NCBI GenBank assembly: GCA_964606415.1
Contig: CAZSGN010000085.1
Span: 1-10,920 of the forward strand
Reading direction: 5' to 3'
DNA from: CAZSGN01 sp964606415
Lineage (GTDB): Bacteria; Bacteroidota; Bacteroidia; Bacteroidales; JBBRXJ01
DNA length: 10,920 nucleotides
A model generated the notes under the pieces. That model was given only the letters and a program-made list of their open reading frames with translations, ran no database searches and was not told the origin of the DNA. This document shows, in pieces, positions 7,694 to 10,920 of this stretch (positions are counted from its first letter, which is position 1; every line of letters begins with the position of its first letter). A program made the position numbers and the translations under genes.

Positions 7694-7699
7694 TATCAG
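7690..7699. other. Palindrome carrying both convergent stop codons
   Basis: CTGATATCAG is a perfect 10-base palindrome. It holds the TGA of the M49 gene (7691-7693) on the plus strand and the TGA of the symporter gene (complement of 7696-7698) on the minus strand. No T-tract terminator lies between the two genes, so their transcripts probably overlap. Confidence 0.85.
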
Positions 7700-9591
7700 G
7701 TAATATCCCTGGCATTTCTCCTGACAACCAAAATAAGCAGGATAGCAGCAGACAAAAACAAAGTAGCAGGAAGATACTCAGCAAAAATCAACTTGCCAAT
7801 TCCCAGTAATACGGCATAAATAATCCCCACACCAGCAATCCAAGCTAAAAAAGCCCGGTGATAATACCGGTCCGGTTGAACATCAGGGAATCGGCGGGCC
7901 CATTTTTTCCATCCCCATCCCCCGGGATGCAATTTTTTATAAAAAGCATCAAGCGTTTCCTGCTTATCCGGACGAGTCAAAAAAGTAACAATGAGCCACG
8001 CGATAGTAGTACCAAAAACGGTAGGATAAAGAGACAAAGGAGGCTCAATATTAAACTGATAACGAACAACAGGATAAATAATCAGAGGGAAAACCATTGC
8101 CGCAATCTCAGACCAGGCATTAATACGCCACCAGTACCACCGGAGAATCAGTACAGCACCCATGCCGGCACTGGCATTAATAATAAACTCCCAGGCGCCG
8201 GAGACCGTATTTAGAAAATACCTGGCCACAAACAAAGAAATAAAAGTCATTAAAACAATCGCCATTCGAGAAACCCAGACATAATGCCGCTCGGTCTTTC
8301 CCGATGAAATAAAACGCCGGTAGAAATCATTAACCAGGTATGAAGTACCCCAATTTAATTGTGAAGCGATCGTAGACATGTAAGCGGCTATAAACACGGC
8401 GATCAACAATCCCAATAATCCAGCGGGCAGATGCCGGGCCATTAATTTAGGATACATCACACCAGGATCCACCGTGTTCTCAAATTTTTCATAATAAGCA
8501 GCAAAAGCCTTATTATCATCTAAAGCCGCCATTTTTAAGCGGGAATCCTTGGCCTTGAAAATCTCTTTCGCCTGCTGGTAAAACACCGGGTTTTCCAATT
8601 TAAGCTCATCCCGGCTGCCAGCACGCGGCAAAATCACAAGCGCAGCCAAAGCCACCATTATCCAGGGCCATGGCCGTAAAGTATAATGAGCAATATTAAA
8701 CCACAAAGTAGCAAAAACACTATGTTTCTCATTTTTTGCAGACATCATACGCTGAGCGATATAACCACCGCCACCCGGATCAGCACCCGGATACCAACTA
8801 GACCACCACTGCACCCCCACATAAGCTAAAAAAGCCCCGACAGAAATAGCAAACATCCCCTCACCCGCCGATTTAAGCGGATTTTCTGTTATTGCCGGAA
8901 AAACAGCAAATACCTCGCGCGGCAATTTTTGAGTTAAACCTTCGACACCACCAACATCAGGAAGATTAACAACAATAACCGCAAGAATAACACAACCTAC
9001 CATGGCAAAAAGAAACTGAAGACTATCAATCCGGGCCGTACCTAGCAAACCCGAAACAGAAGCATAGAGCGCAATAACCGAAGCGACACCCAAAACAAGT
9101 AAATAAGAATCCCAATAAGGAAGTAAAACACCAAATATTTTTCCCATGGCCTCATGCACCCACCCCATAACAATAGCATTCATTAAAAGTCCAAGATAAA
9201 CAGCCCTAAATCCGCGAAGAATAGCTGCCGGCTTACCCGAATACCGGAACTCAATAAACTCAACATCCGTCATCACCTCGGCCCTGCGCCACAACCTGGC
9301 AAAAAAGAAAACGGTCAACATCCCGCCAATAGCCATATTCCACCATAACCAATTTCCAGCAATCCCTTTCTCAGCAACCAGCTCAGTAACAGCAAGGGGG
9401 GTATCAGCAGCAAAAGTAGTTGCAACCATGGCTGTACCTGCTATATACCATGGCATATTCCTTCCCGACAAAAAAAACTGACCCGTATCCTTTCCTGCCC
9501 GCCTGGCATAATAAACAGCAATGCTGATTACCATCGCAAAGAAAACACCTATAACCAAAAAATCCAACCAATTAATATGTACCACCATCAT
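7696..9591 (-). CDS. Sodium:solute symporter (SSS/SSF family)
   Basis: An inner-membrane transporter of 631 residues that would couple sodium entry to uptake of a sugar or similar solute. The N-terminus INWLDFLVIGVFFAMVISIA is the first membrane segment, followed by FFLSGRNMPWYIAG and ATTFAADTPLAV, which are standard early SSS motifs. Later the family signature PAGLLGLLIAVFIAAYMST runs from about 389, followed by NWGTSYLVNDFY. Many further hydrophobic segments continue to the C-terminus. A hydrophilic stretch of about 60 residues (about 323-384) lies between two membrane segments just before the signature, and a polar loop rich in Trp, Lys and Arg lies at about 540-580. I chose the ATG at 9591 over an upstream TTG at 9615: a -7-like box (TATTTTTG, complement of 9613-9620) overlaps the TTG, and the ATG start still gives an intact first segment. 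It is divergent from the GH36-like gene, which hints that its substrate is the sugar that enzyme releases. The substrate cannot be told from sequence. Confidence 0.93.
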   Translation of the reverse strand: MMVVHINWLDFLVIGVFFAMVISIAVYYARRAGKDTGQFFLSGRNMPWYIAGTAMVATTFAADTPLAVTELVAEKGIAGNWLWWNMAIGGMLTVFFFARLWRRAEVMTDVEFIEFRYSGKPAAILRGFRAVYLGLLMNAIVMGWVHEAMGKIFGVLLPYWDSYLLVLGVASVIALYASVSGLLGTARIDSLQFLFAMVGCVILAVIVVNLPDVGGVEGLTQKLPREVFAVFPAITENPLKSAGEGMFAISVGAFLAYVGVQWWSSWYPGADPGGGGYIAQRMMSAKNEKHSVFATLWFNIAHYTLRPWPWIMVALAALVILPRAGSRDELKLENPVFYQQAKEIFKAKDSRLKMAALDDNKAFAAYYEKFENTVDPGVMYPKLMARHLPAGLLGLLIAVFIAAYMSTIASQLNWGTSYLVNDFYRRFISSGKTERHYVWVSRMAIVLMTFISLFVARYFLNTVSGAWEFIINASAGMGAVLILRWYWWRINAWSEIAAMVFPLIIYPVVRYQFNIEPPLSLYPTVFGTTIAWLIVTFLTRPDKQETLDAFYKKLHPGGWGWKKWARRFPDVQPDRYYHRAFLAWIAGVGIIYAVLLGIGKLIFAEYLPATLFLSAAILLILVVRRNARDIT

Positions 9592-9696
9592 CTGAATTAT
9601 ATATAACAGGAGCAAAAATAAACAAATAGACCGATCTGAGCATTTTATTTGACAAATTCAGCATACCAAAAAGCAAAACTAAAACATAGCTAAAAA

Positions 9697-9709
9697 CATG
9701 ATCTTCATG
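9697..9709. promoter_or_regulatory. Candidate operator in the divergent intergenic region
   Basis: CATGATCTTCATG is a quasi-palindrome (5-bp arms CATGA and TCATG around TCT). It is placed between the symporter and GH36-like genes, where a shared regulator could bind. Arms this short can arise by chance. The rest of 9592-9785 is AT-rich with no gene that I can support. Confidence 0.25.
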
Positions 9710-9731
9710 ATAAAATCAAATCCAACCTTCG

Positions 9732-9760
9732 TTTGAATTGAATATTGTTTATTATTTTTA
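9732..9760 (+). promoter_or_regulatory. Possible promoter of the GH36-like gene
   Basis: TTTG at 9732-9735 and TATTTTTA at 9753-9760 (one mismatch to TAnnTTTG) are separated by 17 bases, slightly short of the usual 19-20. They lie 25 bases before the ATG at 9786. Confidence 0.35.
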
Positions 9761-9785
9761 ACATCATTTAAAAACCACATCAAGA

Positions 9786-10920
9786 ATGAAAAAATGGATT
9801 GGCTTTCCAGTACTATTATTTTTTATAATCAGCAATATTATTGCCGGGGTAAATTATGAAGGCAACCAATTAACCCTTGAGAATAAAAAACTTAAACAAG
9901 TATTCCAGATCAATAAAGATACATCAGGTCCTTTTTTAATTACCAAAATCAATTACACTGAAGCCGCCTCTTTTCAGCTCAAAAAAGATCATTTCCCTTA
10001 TTTTGAATTCATTCTTGATGGACAAAAAATCAATAATTTCAGCAACATATGGAAGTTCAAAGAAGTTGACAGCACTTCACTACCAAATGGTTCCCGGATA
10101 TTCAATATCAAAATACAGGGAGCCATTGAACCATGGGGAGATCTGGTTGTCGAAATCACACAACAACTTTTTCCTGAAAGCACACTAATAAGGGAACGAC
10201 TATCCATCCATACCAAAGGAACAGTCTATCACCTTAGCAAAAAGAATGATCAATTGCATTTTATTTTCCCTGGCTATAGCCTTTCTGGCTCAACCCCTGT
10301 TGCATCACATGAAATCAGGATGGGAACATCGGGAAAAGAGATTATTGATTATGATCCAAAAACAACTTATGACGACCGGAAATTTGATGGTGGCGCGTAC
10401 TTCAATCTGGCCCATAATCATATGTTTCATCCAAACCATATCACCTATAATGCAGATCAAGAAGACCTCATTTTAAATATCAAAGGGCCCTTAAATATCC
10501 TGCAAACCAAAGATTATTCATGGCTAAGCACTTATGAGCATGCTTCGCAGGATAGTCGTACAGGCATGGAAGAAACGGGAAACACCCAATTAAGTGGAGG
10601 TAAACTGTCTGCTGATGGTATGCAAGGTATCGAGGGGACATTTGAATCTCCCAAAACTGATAATGACTTTCAATTTCTGGGCATTCTTCAAAAGCTGGGA
10701 ACAGACCAAATGCAAGTCAAGACGTCCATATTACGAGGAGGCTATCTTGACGGAGAAGCCATAAGCCCGGATAATCCTTATCGCACAGTCTGGACTTCCT
10801 GCGCACTAGACACAGACACCTCTTTTTCGAGTAACCTTTCACTTTTCCACCATTACATCTACCGCCAGATCTACCCGGACACGACATCAAGAAAACCTGC
10901 GTTTTATTACAATACATGGG
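9786..10920 (+). CDS. Probable GH36-like alpha-galactosidase, 3' end outside window
   Basis: The first 378 codons of an open frame that runs off the right edge without a stop. It begins with a signal peptide (MKKWIGFPVLLFFIISNIIA, cut near residue 20), so the enzyme should be exported. Residues about 25-350 are beta-rich, with segments such as LTLENKKLKQVFQI, GAIEPWGDLVVEITQQLFP and RTVWTSCALDT, as expected for the N-terminal beta-supersandwich domain of GH36-type enzymes. The last visible residues, PAFYYNTWG, look like the first strand of the catalytic barrel in clan GH-D enzymes (GH27/GH36), where a conserved N-x-W follows the linker. The catalytic aspartates would lie beyond the window. 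The family removes alpha-linked galactose and some related sugars. The gene is divergent from an SSS symporter. The clan is likely; the exact family and sugar are uncertain. Confidence 0.65.
   Translation, partial: MKKWIGFPVLLFFIISNIIAGVNYEGNQLTLENKKLKQVFQINKDTSGPFLITKINYTEAASFQLKKDHFPYFEFILDGQKINNFSNIWKFKEVDSTSLPNGSRIFNIKIQGAIEPWGDLVVEITQQLFPESTLIRERLSIHTKGTVYHLSKKNDQLHFIFPGYSLSGSTPVASHEIRMGTSGKEIIDYDPKTTYDDRKFDGGAYFNLAHNHMFHPNHITYNADQEDLILNIKGPLNILQTKDYSWLSTYEHASQDSRTGMEETGNTQLSGGKLSADGMQGIEGTFESPKTDNDFQFLGILQKLGTDQMQVKTSILRGGYLDGEAISPDNPYRTVWTSCALDTDTSFSSNLSLFHHYIYRQIYPDTTSRKPAFYYNTW

Noticed and set aside
7858..8214. 118-codon plus-strand open frame inside the symporter
   Set aside because: It is antisense to a clear SSS gene and its product (rich in Arg, Asn and Pro) resembles no domain.
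9592..9615. TTG start 8 codons upstream of the chosen symporter start
   Set aside because: It would overlap a -7-like box and adds only MLLLYIIQ before two ATG codons; the ATG start is more likely.
1..10920. Search by eye for CRISPR arrays, insertion sequences, tRNA and rRNA
   Set aside because: No regularly spaced direct repeats, transposase, terminal repeats or RNA gene cores were seen.

Overview
The window looks like Bacteroidota chromosomal DNA of moderate-to-low GC. Three things support this. A secreted protein ends in a type A type IX secretion (T9SS) sorting domain with an LYPNP start. Bacteroidota-type -7 boxes (TAnnTTTG) lie just upstream of several genes. There are several short-signal lipoproteins and no strong Shine-Dalgarno sequences. 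A polygalacturonase-like protein, a probable GH36 glycosidase and a sodium/solute symporter suggest a glycan-degrading, possibly marine, lifestyle. The exact lineage cannot be read from the window.

Layout from left to right. At 1-228 there is an AT-rich leader with a good promoter. At 229-1911 (+) is a T9SS cargo protein with a LamG-like region, closed by a strong bidirectional terminator. At 2017-3540 and 3546-4646 (+) is a two-gene unit with a 5-base gap: a GH28-like beta-helix lipoprotein, then an exported protein of uncertain family with a sugar-mutarotase look. At 4647-4926 is a 280-base convergent gap holding several inverted repeats, one of which is the terminator of the leftward gene. 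At 4927-5514 (-) is a blue-copper (plastocyanin-like) protein with a T9SS-like tail. It shares a 127-base divergent promoter region with a lipoprotein dipeptidyl peptidase III (M49) at 5642-7693 (+). The M49 gene ends 2 bases from the end of a leftward SSS-family sodium symporter (7696-9591, -). That symporter is divergent from a probable GH36 alpha-galactosidase-like gene, which begins at 9786 and runs off the right edge.

How the genes may work together (inference): the GH28-like protein and its partner would act on a uronic-acid-containing glycan at the cell envelope. The GH36-like enzyme would release a sugar that the neighbouring symporter could import. No SusC/SusD pair is seen, so any glycan uptake shown here would rely on the SSS symporter. 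The M49 peptidase and the cupredoxin have no obvious link to glycan use. I found no mobile element, CRISPR array, tRNA or rRNA. I did not find a convincing wholly new system. The least explained pieces are the 366-residue partner of the GH28-like protein, the altered active site of that GH28-like protein, and the copper protein fused to a T9SS-like tail.
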